Assembly (NCBI GenBank): GCA_019285755.1
Contig: CP079103.1
Coordinates: forward strand, 1,736,001-1,800,000
DNA from: Chitinophaga sp. E66
Lineage (GTDB): Bacteria; Bacteroidota; Bacteroidia; Chitinophagales; Chitinophagaceae
Direction of reading: 5' to 3'
Length of the DNA stretch: 64,000 nucleotides
Below are positions 8,799 to 19,615 of the stretch, one piece after another (position 1 is the stretch's first letter; the number at the start of each line of letters is the position of its first letter). Under the pieces are notes generated by a model. The model was not told where the DNA came from. It did not search any database and was given only the letters and a program-made list of their open reading frames with translations. A program made the position numbers and the translations under genes.

Positions 8799-10237
8799 TT
8801 AATCAATCGGGATATACCATTCAATTTTCACGGATTTAGTATGGAATGTGCAACCATCTTCCTTTTCCATGTAGGCGGTGAAGGATGTGTGGCCGGTCAG
8901 CGCAGTACCCTTAGTCAGACTCCAATTGTCGAAAACTACCGATCCTGAAGCAGGAATGGGTTTCATGGCGCCGCAGTCAAGGTAGCCAGACTTCCAGTCT
9001 CCTCCGCCGTCAAGGATAACGCCAGCGGATGCGGTACCGCCTTTGCAAATCCGAAGGGGTAACTGCCGGCTTTAGGCCGGTTATGTTCATCGATAAAGAC
9101 CCCTGCCACTGCAGAAATTGCTCTGCCGTCGGGGAGGACCGCCTGGCCTCTGACGCCGAAGGTTTTATCAATGCCTGTGCCAGCTGTGATTTCGCTTTTC
9201 AGCATATATTGCTGACCACCAAGCGTAACTTTAATCCAACCATGCAACAGGGAAATGTAAGTAAGGAGTTTCATTTCGCCACCGCCACGAACCCCGCCGG
9301 GTGCTTTCGAATCCTTTATAGGAGGTAAGTTTGTCAGCGTTACTTCAATAGTAGCAGACTTGGCAGTTAAGGGACTAGGTGCTTTATAAAAGGTAGTATT
9401 ATTTTCATGTGTCAATGTTCCTGGGCCTTCGACAATCCTCCAATTACTGATTTTAGGGCGGGTAGATGGTTTCGTGATAGTCTTGTAATATAACCCAAGG
9501 TGCACATGTGGGTTCCGTCCAGGGAACGAGTAACTCATCATCTGGGGTGACATTAGGCTGAGTAGGCGGAGGCGGAGGGCTGTATGTAGTAAGTTGCGTA
9601 ACATTAAGATTCGTACGTTGGCCTGCATCAAGTCCATCCTGACCAGGGAACAACATGTATCTTTCAAAGAACTCAAATATGCTGAAACTCGTTTTCTCCA
9701 CCATCAAAGTCCCTTCTGCCTCATCTAGCGTGGTAGGCAGCACCTTCCATTTGCCGGTGCTTTCCTCCCGGTAAGCCACCTGTAGACCGGGCGCCGTGTT
9801 CTCATAAGCATCCATGTCGTAATTCATGACGATCTTCACCGGCTTGGCAAAGGTGACGTTGTGAGGCAGTAGCTCATAACTGGTCTTTGTCTGTGAGCCC
9901 GGTTGCAGGGTATTTTCTACCGGTTGAATGCTGAAGGTGGTGGCAGTGGTCACCGCACCCGCAGGCACCTCGATGCCGATATCCCCATCTTCGCTCGTCA
10001 GCGTCCGCCGGCGGGGCCGATCACTTTAGTGACCTTGGCGCCTGTGGTGGCAGGCTTCGGCGTGATGAGCAGCTTCATGTCTGCGGGGATTTCATGCAGC
10101 ACGCCATCGTCATCCGGAGCGGAATCCTCTTTGGGATCTTTTTTACAGGCGCCCATCATGAGCAGGCAAGAGACGGTGATAACGGTTAGTAACCGTTTTG
10201 CAATGGGGAGCATTGGGTTCGCATGTAATTGAAGCAT
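8799..10237 (-). CDS. Surface lipoprotein with ZU5-like domain (frameshifted)
   Basis: N-terminal hydrophobic stretch with lipobox LLMMGAC followed by KKDPKEDS. Then, across a break near 10010, IGPAGGTLTSEDGDIGIEVPAGAV and a long beta-rich region ending FSIFEFFERYML, the pattern of a ZU5-like domain. A Pro-rich linker (SPPPPPTQPNV) leads to a domain that holds EVTLTNLPPIKD and KAPGGVRGGGEMKLL. After a break near 9040 the chain continues to DGCTFHTKSVKIEWYIPID and TAA at 8799-8801. Expected on the outer membrane. Ligand unknown. A partial duplicate lies just downstream on the same strand. Confidence 0.65.
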
Positions 10238-10334
10238 TATTTGCTAACAAAGCTACCTTCATGCTCAAGCGGAATTTTCAGTAGAAAGCCCCATTTCACA
10301 TTTGAGTATTTTTACCTGACAGTATAGCATTAAA

Positions 10335-10353
10335 AAGCCCCCTACCGGGGCTT
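10335..10353 (-). terminator. Terminator after the 10379-10895 gene
   Basis: AAGCCCC / GGGGCTT stem, followed by TTTTT on the minus strand. Confidence 0.7.
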
Positions 10354-10378
10354 CTAAAATCACTTCATATACCACGCA

Positions 10379-10895
10379 CTAGGCAGTCTGCCCGATACGC
10401 TGCATGATCCAGCTATCTTTCAACGGGATCAGCCATTTAGCCTGCATTTCCCCAGCGAGAGTACTGTATTATTCAGGTACAGCGTGTCTTTGCTGATATA
10501 TCCTTTTTCCAGCGCATACGCCACCTGTTGGAGCGGCAGCAGCTGGAATTTGTCTTTCACGAGGAAGCCCAGCAGCAAACGGTCGAACAGATTGACCTCG
10601 TACTGCCGCTCGATGCTTTTACGATGCGCACGGAGCTGTCTGTGCTGCACCCGCTTACATGCGTCTCGGATTCATCGGCGATGAGCACGATCACCTGGTT
10701 GAACAGCAGTTTGCCCCAGCCTTTTACGGGTACGCCGTGGGCGTTCCACTGAGAAGTAAACTGGTGAAGCTGTTCTTCGATCTCTAAGGCTTCCTTTTCA
10801 CTGAAAGGACGGTTGCTCTGGTATATCAAACCCGGGAATCGGCTGCGAAGCCGGCGGGTAATTGTTGTAATATGCTTGTCTGGTCCATACGGCAA
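10379..10895 (-). CDS. Conserved Bacteroidota protein often labelled 'ABC transporter ATPase' (frameshifted)
   Basis: Recognisable by IYQSNRPFSEKEALEIEE, W.AHG, and HVSGCSTDSSVRIVK, then across a break near 10640 ERQYEVNLFDRLLLGFLVKD and ISKDTLYLNNTV, ending WIMQRIGQTA at a TAG (10379-10381). Databases often name this family ABC transporter ATPase, but no Walker A or ABC signature is present, so the name should not be trusted. Soluble, about 172 residues, function unknown. It precedes the Fe-S gene pair but has its own terminator upstream of the ZU5-like lipoprotein. Confidence 0.7.
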
Positions 10896-10921
10896 ATTTA
10901 CGAAATCAGGGGCAAATAGGG

Positions 10922-11702
10922 CTATTCCTGCATGTCGCGGGCGATCAGCTCGGCCAGGTCCAGCACCTTGACGCTGTCATCCTTGCCGGTTTCCTTGACG
11001 CCGTCGGTCAGCATGGTCATGCAGAACGGGCAGTTGGAGGCGATGACCTCCGCCCCGGTGGCCACGGCTTCGCGGCCCCGTTCGAAGTTGACGCGGGTGG
11101 CCCCTTTTTCTTCTTCCTTGAACATCTGTGCGCCGCCGGCCCGCAGCACATCCGCGGCTGCCGCAGCGTTTCATTTCCACGAGCTCAGCGTCCAGCGCTT
11201 CGAGCACTGCCCGGGGCTTCGTAGATGCCGTTAGCGCGGCCAGGTAGCAGGAGTCGTGGTAAGTGATCTTTTACCCTTATAGCTGCCGCCTTCTTTCATT
11301 TTGATACGGCCTTCGTTGATGAGGCCCTGGAGGAAGACGGTGTGGTGCATCACTTCGTAATGCCCGCCCAGCTCGGGATATTCGTTTTTGAGGGTGTTGA
11401 AGCAGTGCGGACAGGCCGTCACGATTTTCTTCACGCCATAGTTGTTCAGCACTGGATGTTGTTATACGCCATCATCTGGAAGAGGAACTCGTTGCCGGCC
11501 CGGCGGGCGGGGTCGCCCGTACAGGCCTCTTCCTTGCCCAGCACGGCAAACTTCGTTCCGGTGCGGGTGAGGATCTCAGCGAAGGCGCGGGTGATCTTTG
11601 CGAGCGCTGGTCGATGCTGCCGGCGCATCCCACCCAGAAAAGCACTTCGGGCGTTTCGCCTTCGGCAAAGTATTCGGCCATGGTCTTGATCTGCATACTC
11701 AT
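10922..11702 (-). CDS. (Fe-S)-binding CCG-domain protein, HdrB/GlpC-like (heavily frameshifted)
   Basis: Starts MSMQIKTMAEYF, then EVLFWVGCAGSIDQR, VLGKEEACTGDPARRAGNE, KKIVTACPHCFNTLKNEYPELG, EVMHHTVFLQ, ALDAELVEMKRCG, GGAQMFKEEEKG and ASNCPFCMTMLTDGVK. These are the cysteine boxes of the two CCG domains of heterodisulfide-reductase-B-like proteins, which bind Fe-S clusters and pass electrons. At least four one-base breaks occur (near 11620, 11450, 11240 and 11160). The gene starts 4 bases after the stop of the membrane/ferredoxin gene, so the two form an operon. About 260 residues when repaired. Electron partners are not visible in the sequence. Confidence 0.8.
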
Positions 11703-11706
11703 ATTT

Positions 11707-12990
11707 TTAAGCGTGTATCCAGGCGTCCCGTTCGTCCGGGGAGGACTTCCAGGGGCCATGTTGTTTTCGATATTGGAGAACATCAGCGTCCATTCCTGCG
11801 GTGCGTTGGATTCTTCCATGACCAGCTGCCTGCGCATCTGGTAGATGATATCCAGCGGATGGATGCTCACGGGGCATTCTTCCACGCAGGCGCCGCAGCT
11901 GGTGCAGGCGCGGAGCTCTTCGACAGTGATATAATCATGTAATAAGGTCTTGTCCGTTTCGCCGCGGCCCAGCGCTTCCGAGCGGTCGCGCGTTTTCATC
12001 ATAATGAGGCGGGGGAGAGGGCTTTGCCTGTCTGCGTGGCGGGGCAGGCGGCGGAGCAACGTCCGCATTCCGTGCAGGAATAGGCGTCCAGCAGGTTCTT
12101 CCAGCTAAGGTCCTGTACGTCTTTGGCGCCGAACTTGGGCACTTCCGCCGGGGCGTCTGTTGGGGCCAGTTCGGGTTGCATGGCGTATAACACTTCCTGT
12201 TGGATGGCTGGCATGTTCTCCATCTTGCCTTTCGGTTCCAGCCGAGCGAAATACGCATTAGGGAAGGCCAGGATGATATGGAGGTGCTTGGACCAGGGCA
12301 GGTAGTTCAGGAAGGCGAAGATCCCCAGGATATGGAGCCACCAGGCCGTCCTTTCGATGCCCACCAGTGTGGAATCGGACATGCTTTCGAACAGCGGCTG
12401 GAACAAACCGGACACCCAGAAGCTGCCGGTCACCGGGTAATGCGCCGCGCCGCGGGATTGCAGTACGCCGTCTGCCGTGTTCATGGTGAGGAACAGCGCC
12501 ATGAGCACGATCTCGGTGATGAGGATATAATTCGCGTCCGACCGGGGCCAACCGTCCAGATCGCGGCTGATAAATCTTTTCAGTTTGAGGACGTTACGGC
12601 GTACCAGGAAAATGGCGCAGGAAACGAGTACCAATACCGCCAGTATCTCGAAGCAACCGATCAGCACCGGGTAAAGGCTGCCTAATACCGGTACGAATAT
12701 CCGGTGCGTGCCCGCCAGGCCATCGATTATGATCTCGAGGATTTCCAGGTTGATGATGATAAAGCCCGCATACACGAAAAAGTGCAGTACCGCCACCAGC
12801 GGGTTGCGGAACATCTTCTTCTGGCCGAAGGCCAGCAGCAGGAGGTTCTTCCACCTGCGGCCGGGCTGGTCCGAAAGGTCGATGTCTCTCCCCGCCATGA
12901 TACTACGGTAGATGCCCGCGGCCCTGCGGCTGAAGAAATAAACCGCAGCGGCCAGGGCTGCGAAAAGAGCAGTTGCGAAACAATTTGCAT
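11707..12990 (-). CDS. Membrane-bound (Fe-S) protein with two 4Fe-4S motifs, HdrC/NarI-like (frameshifted)
   Basis: N-terminal half has several membrane helices (VYFFSRRAAG, VAVLHFFVYAGFIII, IFVPVLGSLYPVLIG, LITEIVLMALFLTM, WLHILGIFAFLNYLPW) of the kind that binds heme b in nitrate-reductase-gamma-like subunits. The soluble end has CTECGRCSAACPA and, after a break near 12005, CTSCGACVEECPVSIHPLDII, two ferredoxin motifs. It ends SSPDERDAWIHA. Breaks: about 12968, 12005 and 11755. It probably passes electrons between the quinone pool and the CCG-domain partner encoded directly downstream. Widespread in Bacteroidota, physiological donor unknown. Confidence 0.8.
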
Positions 12991-13053
12991 ATCCTTGATT
13001 TGACCGGTTGTTGTCGCAATTTATGTATTTTTACGGCTGAACAATTTTTTAGT

Positions 13054-13550
13054 ATGGAAAATCGGAACGTCATCCTCACCGGGGAAGTAATTGAAAAGAA
13101 GATCGAACGGATCGCGTATGAAATTTACGAGCACAATTACGACGAGCCATCCATCATCCTCGCCGGCATCTGGGACCGCGGATCGCTCATCACCCGCAAG
13201 ATCGCCGCGCATCTCAAACGCATCGCCCCCTTCAGCGTGGAAGTGATGGAAATAAAACTGGACAAACAATCTCCCGGAGAAGTTGCCCTCTCTCAGGAAG
13301 CCGATTTCAATGATAAAGTCATCATCCTCATAGACGATGTGGCCAATTCCGGCCGCACCATGCTTTACGCCCTCAAACCCTTCCTCAAATATCTCCCTAA
13401 GAAGATCCAGACCGCCGTGCTGGTAGACAGGAAACATAAGTCATTCCCCTGTCGGTCGACTTCGTCGGCTACAGCCTGGCCACTACGCCGCAAAATATGG
13501 TGATGGTGGATGTGGAAGGAGAGGAGATCACCTCCGCCTACCTGGTTTAA
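13054..13550 (+). CDS. Phosphoribosyltransferase family protein (PyrR-like, frameshifted)
   Basis: The 13-residue PRPP loop is present as VIILIDDVANSGRT, with a preceding ILAGIWDRGSLITRKIA and a final TAVLVDRKHKSFP-LSVDFVGYS, as in type I phosphoribosyltransferases related to PyrR. These bind 5-phosphoribosyl pyrophosphate, either to make nucleotides or to sense uridine nucleotides. A missing C in the run near 13446-13449 causes the frameshift. The repaired protein is about 165 residues and ends EEITSAYLV. There is no pyrimidine operon here, so a regulatory role is not supported by context. Confidence 0.75.
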
Positions 13551-13555
13551 TTCCT

Positions 13556-14502
13556 TTAGAACTGAATAGCATGCGCCCTGATCCTGCCGCCGCTGAGCTC
13601 CAGCGCCGGAGCGGGTATCTTGATCATATTCAGCGCCTGAAACAGCACCCGCAAGCCCTTGCGCCGTGTGGGGATGCGCGTGAGGTCAATGTCGGGCGAC
13701 AAATAAAATTGCCTTACCCGGCGAATGTGCGAATAATTGTTGGAATGCCCCTCAGGCATATCCCAGACATTTTCATAGGCGTCATACAACCCGTCTGCCC
13801 CATACCCAAATGAAATGTTCAGCCAGCGCGGCAGTTTGATGTCCGGGAAGAATTTGGACAGGTTTACCGATGCCCAATAGGTTTGCCCGTTATAGTCTTT
13901 TAAGATCCTCTCCAGGGTATTGACGCCGTATATGTCATTGGCGCGCCGTTGGAGCACGGGGTCGGGGTAGCGCACGGGCGACCAGGAGAATTTAAACTGG
14001 ATGCGCTGCTCGTTCCACAGCAGTTCCTGGCTGATCATCGCGGCGGATCCGAAAGTATTGGCGGCTACATCCGACCAGGAGAAGCCCCAGTTGGCGGAAC
14101 TGCCGTCCAGCACTTCGATGACCGACTGATACGCGAACCCGCTCAGCCCGCCGAGCCATATCTGCTGCTTGCGCGGCAGGCCCGACCAGCGCCAGAGCTC
14201 CCTGCTGTATTTCGAGAAAAAGTAGGCGGTGAATACATGGCCGGCCTTGTCCATCTGGAGCCATTCGCCGGCGTCGTTATAGAAATGGAAACGCTGACGC
14301 GGATAACCCTTATACCAGTACTCTTTGAGCACCAGCATGGATCCGTGTAAACAGCAACGGTACCCGCCGAGAGCGCCGCCACCCTTGCCGGCACCGTAGT
14401 GTCCGGCAATTGGAAGAATCCCAACCGTGGTGGCTCCTGGGCGGATGCCGTGCTGAATAATAAAGTTAAAGACAGGTGTAGCGATACGACCTGGAAGCGC
14501 AT
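13556..14502 (-). CDS. DUF2279 family protein, secreted (frameshifted)
   Basis: N-terminal signal peptide (MRFQVVSLHLSLTLLFSTASAQ) cleaved before EPPRL. After a break near 14345 the body has WLQMDKAGHVFTAYFFSKY, GGLSGFAYQSVIEVLDG, WGFSWSDVAANTFGSA and the typical RIQFKFSWSPVRY of the DUF2279 (YfiM-like) family. Predicted to sit in the periplasm or outer membrane; function unknown. Its ATG overlaps the TAA of the phosphoglucomutase gene (TAATG), so the two are translationally coupled. Confidence 0.75.
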
Positions 14503-16224
14503 TACAATTGCATGTCGTGAATAATATTCGTCACTTTCGCGTCGAGGGCCTGTTCCACTCTTTCTACGTCTGCCACGCTTTCGAGCGGCTCATGTACGCT
14601 GAAATAGAACTTGATCTTCGGCTCCGTGCCGGAAGGGCGCGCGGAAATGCGGCTGCCGTCTTCCAGGGAGGAACTGCAGTACGTTGGACTTCGGCAGGTC
14701 CAGCGTTTCTTTTGCGCCGGTTGCCAGGGGTAGTTACGTGTTGCAGCTGGTAATCGAAGATCTTCACCACTTTGGAGCCGTTGATAACGGCGGGCGGGTT
14801 CTCGCGGTACTTCGTCATCATAGCGGCGATTTCCTCGGCACCTTTCATTCCCTTTTTGGTGATGCTGATGAGCGACTCTTTATAAAATCCGTAACGGAGG
14901 TAAATATCGATGAGTTGTTCGTAAAGCGAGCGGCCTTCGTTCTTCGCATAGGCCGCCATTTCGCAGATCATGGCCACGGAAGCGATGGCGTCTTTGTCGC
15001 GCACGTTGTCGCCGATCATATAGCCATACGATTCCTCGCCGCCGCAAACGAAGTTTTCCGTCTCTTCCTTTCTGCGGATGAGGTCGGCGATCCATTTGAA
15101 GCCGGTAAGGGTATTGTAACAGGTGATCTGGTTGCTGGCGGCGAAAACGTCGATCAGGTCAGACGTTACGATGGTTTTACAGATATAATCGTTCGGCTGT
15201 GCCAGTCCTTTACTTTTGCGCGCCTCCACGATATAATTGAACAGGAGCACGGCGGTCTGGTTTCCGTTGAGCAGGATCCATTTACCGGTGTGGTCTTTCA
15301 CGGCGATGCCCACGCGGTCGGAATCGGGGTCGGTACCCAGCAGGATGTCCGCACCGATGGCGGCAGCCTGCTTCAGGCCGATGCTCATGGCTTCGGATTC
15401 TTCAGGGTTGGGATATACCACGGTAGGGAAGTTACCGTCGGGTTTGGCCTGTTCTTCCACGATATGCACGTTGGTGAAGCCAAAGCGCTGCAGGATCTCG
15501 GGTACGAGGGTGATGCCGGTGCCGTGGATGGGGGTGTAGACGATCTTCAGGTCATGCTGTTTGGCGACTACTTCCGGGTACACGGAGAGGCTTTTCAGCA
15601 TGCCGAGGTAAGCCTCGTCGATTTCCTTGCCGATGAGCGTGATATTTTGTTCCCATCCTGTCCATTTCACTTCGCCGATGCCGGAAATTTTTTCCACTTC
15701 GGCTATGACGTTTTTATCGTGCGGCGGCACCAGCTGGGCGCCGTCGTTCCAATAAGCCTTGTAACCATTGTATTCCCGCGGGTTGTGGGAGGCGGTGAGC
15801 ACGATGCCGCCCTGGCAGCCCAGGTGGCGGATGGCGAAAGAAAGCTCTGGCGTGGGCCGGAGGCTTTCGAAGAGGTATACCTTGATCCCGTTTGCGGCCA
15901 TGACGTTGGCCGCCGTTTCCGCAAAGAAGCGGCTGTTGTTGCGGCTGTCGTGCGCGATGGCGATCTTCACGCCGTCGGGGAAAGACTGGTTGAGATAATT
16001 AGCGAAACCCTGCGTTGCCATGCCCACGGTATACTTGTTCATACGGTTGGTACCTACGCCCATGATGCCGCGGAGACCGCCGGTGCCGAATTCCAGGTTA
16101 CGGTAAAAGCATCGGTGATCTCGTCCGGGTTTTCCTTGATGAGTTTTTCAATTGTCGATACGGTTTCAGCGTCGTAGCCTCCGTGAAGCCATTGTTCTGC
16201 CTTGCTGAGAATGTTTGCGTCCAT
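14502..16224 (-). CDS. Phospho-sugar mutase (phosphoglucomutase/phosphomannomutase, frameshifted)
   Basis: Interconverts hexose 1- and 6-phosphates through a phosphoserine. Visible boxes: FGTGGLRGIMGVGTNRMN (N-terminal), active-site TASHNPREYNGYK, metal-binding LGTDPDSDRVG, sugar-binding CGGEESYGYMIGD, and at the C-terminus SARPSGTEPKIKFY, whose region is scrambled by breaks near 14690. A further break lies near 16095. Restored length about 570 residues, typical of the long eukaryote-like PGM/PMM group of Bacteroidota. Start ATG at 16222-16224; the stop overlaps the DUF2279 gene start. Confidence 0.9.
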
Positions 16225-16306
16225 GTGTGAATTAACTTTTGAGGGCTTTATTAACTAAAAACGGACCGTAAAATAAGGAGAAAAAGGGAATTACCGGGGT
16301 AATGGT

Positions 16307-16314
16307 TATTTTTG
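16307..16314 (+). promoter_or_regulatory. Bacteroidota -7 box (TATTTTTG) ahead of pcm
   Basis: TAnnTTTG box only 7 bases before the pcm ATG. If used, the message would be leaderless or nearly so. The matching -33 element is poor. Confidence 0.4.
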
Positions 16315-16321
16315 CGGTAAT

Positions 16322-16977
16322 ATGAGGCGGTACGAAGACAACTACAAACAAAAAGGACTACGCAGACAATTGGTTGACAACATCAGACAGAAAGGTATTA
16401 CGGACGAGAACGTACTGGCAGCCATCAACAACATCCCACGGCATTATTTCCTGGACACCGCATTCGAAGGAATCGCGTATGAAGACAGGGCATTCCCGAT
16501 CGGGGAAGGGCAGACGATATCGCAGCCCTACACGGTGGCTTACCAGACGCAACTCCTGGAAGTAAAACCCTTTGAGAAGATCCTGGAGATCGGCACCGGA
16601 AGCGCCTACCAGGCCTGTGTGCTCGGAGAACTGAAAGCGCATGTCTACACCATCGAACGGCAAAAGAAACTGTTCGACCTGGTTAAACTATTTCCCTTTA
16701 AAACCAGGTATCCCACCCTCCGCTTTTTCTACGGAGACGGATACGAAGGTTTGCCCACCTATGCCCCGTTCGACAAAGTGCTCGTGACGGCGGCAGCTCC
16801 GCAAATCCCCGAAAAACTTCTCAAACAGCTCAAAATCGGCGGTAAAATGGTCATCCCGGTTGGCGGGGAGACGTGCAGCGCATGCTCCGCCTCACCAAAC
16901 TGGCAGACGACCAGTTCGAAGAAGAGATTTTCGATAATTTCTCCTTTGTCCCTATGCTGGCCGGGAAAAACAGCTGA
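16322..16977 (+). CDS. pcm: Protein-L-isoaspartate O-methyltransferase (frameshifted)
   Basis: Repairs isoaspartyl residues in aged proteins by S-adenosylmethionine-dependent methylation. Conserved boxes: IPRHYFLD, GEGQTISQPYTVAYQTQLL (substrate-side loop), the SAM-binding ILEIGTGSAYQACVL, VYTIERQKKL and APFDKVLVTAAAPQIP. A break at the GG-rich run near 16865 is followed by VQRMLRLTKLADDQFEEE and FSFVPML, the normal end of the family. About 218 residues. Divergent from the phosphoglucomutase gene. A bidirectional terminator follows. Confidence 0.9.
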
Positions 16978-16993
16978 GCCGGAAAAATCATTA

Positions 16994-17026
16994 AAAAAGC
17001 CGACGTTGATAAAACGCCGGCTTTTT
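16994..17026. terminator. Bidirectional terminator between pcm and the receptor gene
   Basis: Long stem AAAAAGCCG.CGTT / AACGCCGGCTTTTT, with A and T tracts on both sides, between convergent genes. Confidence 0.85.
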
Positions 17027-17046
17027 GTTTGTATAAGTCTGTAGCC

Positions 17047-19615
17047 TTAGAATCCGCCCTGTCCGCCTTCCATTTGCATGCCTTCGGCACTGGAGCGGTT
17101 GTTGCGGCGCTTGAAGATCTGCGCGTCCATCTTACCAAAACGGTAAGAGAAGTTGAGCCGCAGGATCCGCGATTCACGCTTGCGCAGCATATATTGCGAG
17201 AAATACATCGACTCCTGGTCTATTTCGAACTGGCGCGTATTGAACACGTCGCTCAGCGCCAGCGTCACAGACGCTGCTTTATTCTTCAGGAAATCCTTCT
17301 TCAGTGCGAGATCCACGGAGCTGAGGCCTTTAATGGTGCCCTGCGCGGAGGTCGGTATCATGCCCATGGGGCCACCGCCGCCACGTCCGCCGCCACCGCC
17401 GCCGCTTCCCTGCGGGATCGTGATCGCGGGAGCCTGGTAGTTGGCCGTTACCTGGAACGTGAAATTATACGGCAGCTTCGTTTCGGAATTCACTTTCGCC
17501 AGCCAGCTGAAACCGCGGTTAACGTAAGATTCCTTGTCGTTATGCACGGATAATTCTGTCTGATACAGGTTCACGTTGGTGGTAATGTCCCAGCCTTTGA
17601 TGATCTGGTTCTTCATCGTGATCTCAGCACCGTAGCTGTAGTTCTTGTTCGCGTTCACGAAGGTCGTCAGCAGCGTATCGTTGCCTTCTGAAATCGGCGT
17701 GTTGAGCGTACTGATGAGGTTGTTGGTATTGCGGTAGTACAGCGACCCCAGGATGTTGTGGTTTTTCCATTGCTTCATGTAACTGAATTCCAGCGAATTG
17801 GTATACTCAGGCTTCAGGTTGGGGTTGCCCTCGCGGTGGTTCAGCGGGTCGCTGAAATCACGGTATGGCACCAGCTGGAAGAAATTCGGACGGTTCACCC
17901 GGCGCGAATAGTTCAGTTGGAGCTCCTGCTCTTTGGGGAGCTTGTAGGAAAGGTAGGCGCTGGGGAACAATCCCGGTACGGCTTTAGTTGGCTCAAACGT
18001 CTTGTTCTCACTGGGGATGGCGCCGGAATATACGTATTGCTCCGCCCGTAGACCGAACTGGTAACCGAAGTTCCTGATGGCGTTGGAGTAGTTCACGTAG
18101 GCAGCGTAGATCTGCTCTTTGTATTTGTAGTCGTTCGACAATGCATCGGCATATTCCCGTTCTGGAACACGTCATAAATGCTCGTATAATTCCGGAAAGT
18201 ACCTTTCACGCCCGTCTCGAATTTACCGGTCTTGCCCATCGGGTCTACGTAATCTGCCTGGAAGGAATAGAAGTCCGTATTGCCCTTTCCGCTGTTCGAC
18301 TGCACGTAAGGATCTCCTGCAGGATTGCCGGAAAGGTCCTGCGGATAGGTTGCAAAACCGCCGCTGCGATCATTGTTGCTTTTGTTCATGGACACGTCTG
18401 CCGTGATCTCCCGGTTAGGTTCGGCGAACAGGTGTTTGAAGCCCAGCGTGGTGGTGTAGTTGTTGAAGCCGAACTTGCTGTCGGTGATGCGGTTGTTGCG
18501 GCTGGTGAGCCCTTTGGCATCGTTGAAGTACTGGCTGCCCAGCTCGTCGTGGTTCTTAAACGAACCGCCTACGATGTTCTGAGAGAGCGAGATGGTATTC
18601 CGGTTGTCGAGGAAGTAATCCACGCCGATGCGGCCGAACTGGAATTTGCCGCCGCCGTAGCTGTCCGTTTCCTGGGTGATGAAGTTACGGGGCGTATTGG
18701 CCGTGGGGAAGTTTTCCCTTTCGGTGATCCCGTCGCCCCAGTTGCGGTTCATGTTCAGGTTATAGTTGGCCGACACGTTCCATTTGCCCTGGCGCGCGGA
18801 GATATTACCACCGAGGTTGTACTTGTCGTTGGTACCAATACCGCCCTGTATCTGGCCGTTGAAGCCGGCTTTCTTATTTTCTTCAGGACGATGTTGATGA
18901 TGCCGCTCATGCCCTCTGCGTCGTACCGGGCAGAAGGGTTGGTGATCAGCTCCACGCTCTCGATGGCATCCGCAGGGATCTGGTCGAGGGTGAGGGTGCT
19001 GGGCTTGCCGTCCACGAAGATATTGGGGAGGAGTTGCGCACCTGTACGTTCCCGTCGATGTCAACGTTTACTGAAGGCACACTTTTCAATACATCGGTAG
19101 CCGTACCGCCCACGGAAGTGAGGTTGCGGTCTACGTTGAAGACTTTTTATCGATGGCCATCTGGAAGGCGGAGCGTTGCCCGGTCACTTCCACTTCGCTG
19201 AGGGCTTTGACGTTGGGTTCCAGGCGGATGTTCCCAGGTCCTGCGCCATGGCTTGCGGGGTAACAGTTACTTTTTTGAATAAAGTAGTGTATCCCATGAA
19301 GTTGACACGAACGAGATAGGGGCCGAAGGGAACGTTTTCGAGGGAGAAGTCGCCGTTGCCTTTGGAGAGCATGCCGGTTACCACGGAGGAGTCGCGCTGG
19401 CGAAGCAGGGCTACGGAGGCGTATTCAACGGGTTGTTTGGATTTGGCGTCCACCAGTTTGCCATAAATGTGGCCGATAGCGGGTGCTTGTCCGCCGGGGC
19501 CGCCGGGTCTTTGTCCGCCTGCGCCGCCGGGGCGCTGGCCCGTTGGCGGGGCCTGGGCAATGGATTGGAGCTGGAAGAGGAACAGTCCTGCAAGTAGGAC
19601 GTACAGTTTTCTCAT
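17047..19615 (-). CDS. Outer-membrane beta-barrel receptor with carboxypeptidase-regulatory-like N-terminus (frameshifted)
   Basis: Signal peptide ([20 protein letters not shown]) and a Pro/Gly-rich low-complexity linker ([16 protein letters not shown]). Then [22 protein letters not shown], a carboxypeptidase-regulatory-like domain, a plug region ([46 protein letters not shown]) and a long barrel of alternating beta strands ending FSYRFGK. It belongs to the outer-membrane beta-barrel group of TonB-dependent receptors, which lack a SusD partner. A Gly-rich loop ([16 protein letters not shown], near 17380) is inserted in the barrel. Breaks are seen near 19240, 19145, 19040, 18880 and 18140. About 850 residues; substrate unknown. 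Confidence 0.8.

Noticed and set aside
10379..10895. ABC transporter ATPase, as the family is often named
   Set aside because: No Walker A, Walker B or signature motif is present. The label appears to be a database carry-over.
14684..16177. 497-codon plus-strand open frame
   Set aside because: It lies opposite the phosphoglucomutase gene, whose active-site motifs are unmistakable. GC-rich codon use opens the antisense frame.
17375..17405. Gly-rich coding stretch as a CRISPR-like or regulatory repeat
   Set aside because: It is an in-frame GGN run in the receptor barrel, simply a Gly-rich loop.
18141..19100. 319-codon plus-strand open frame
   Set aside because: Antisense to the beta-barrel receptor gene, low-complexity Val/Arg/Ala content, no motifs.
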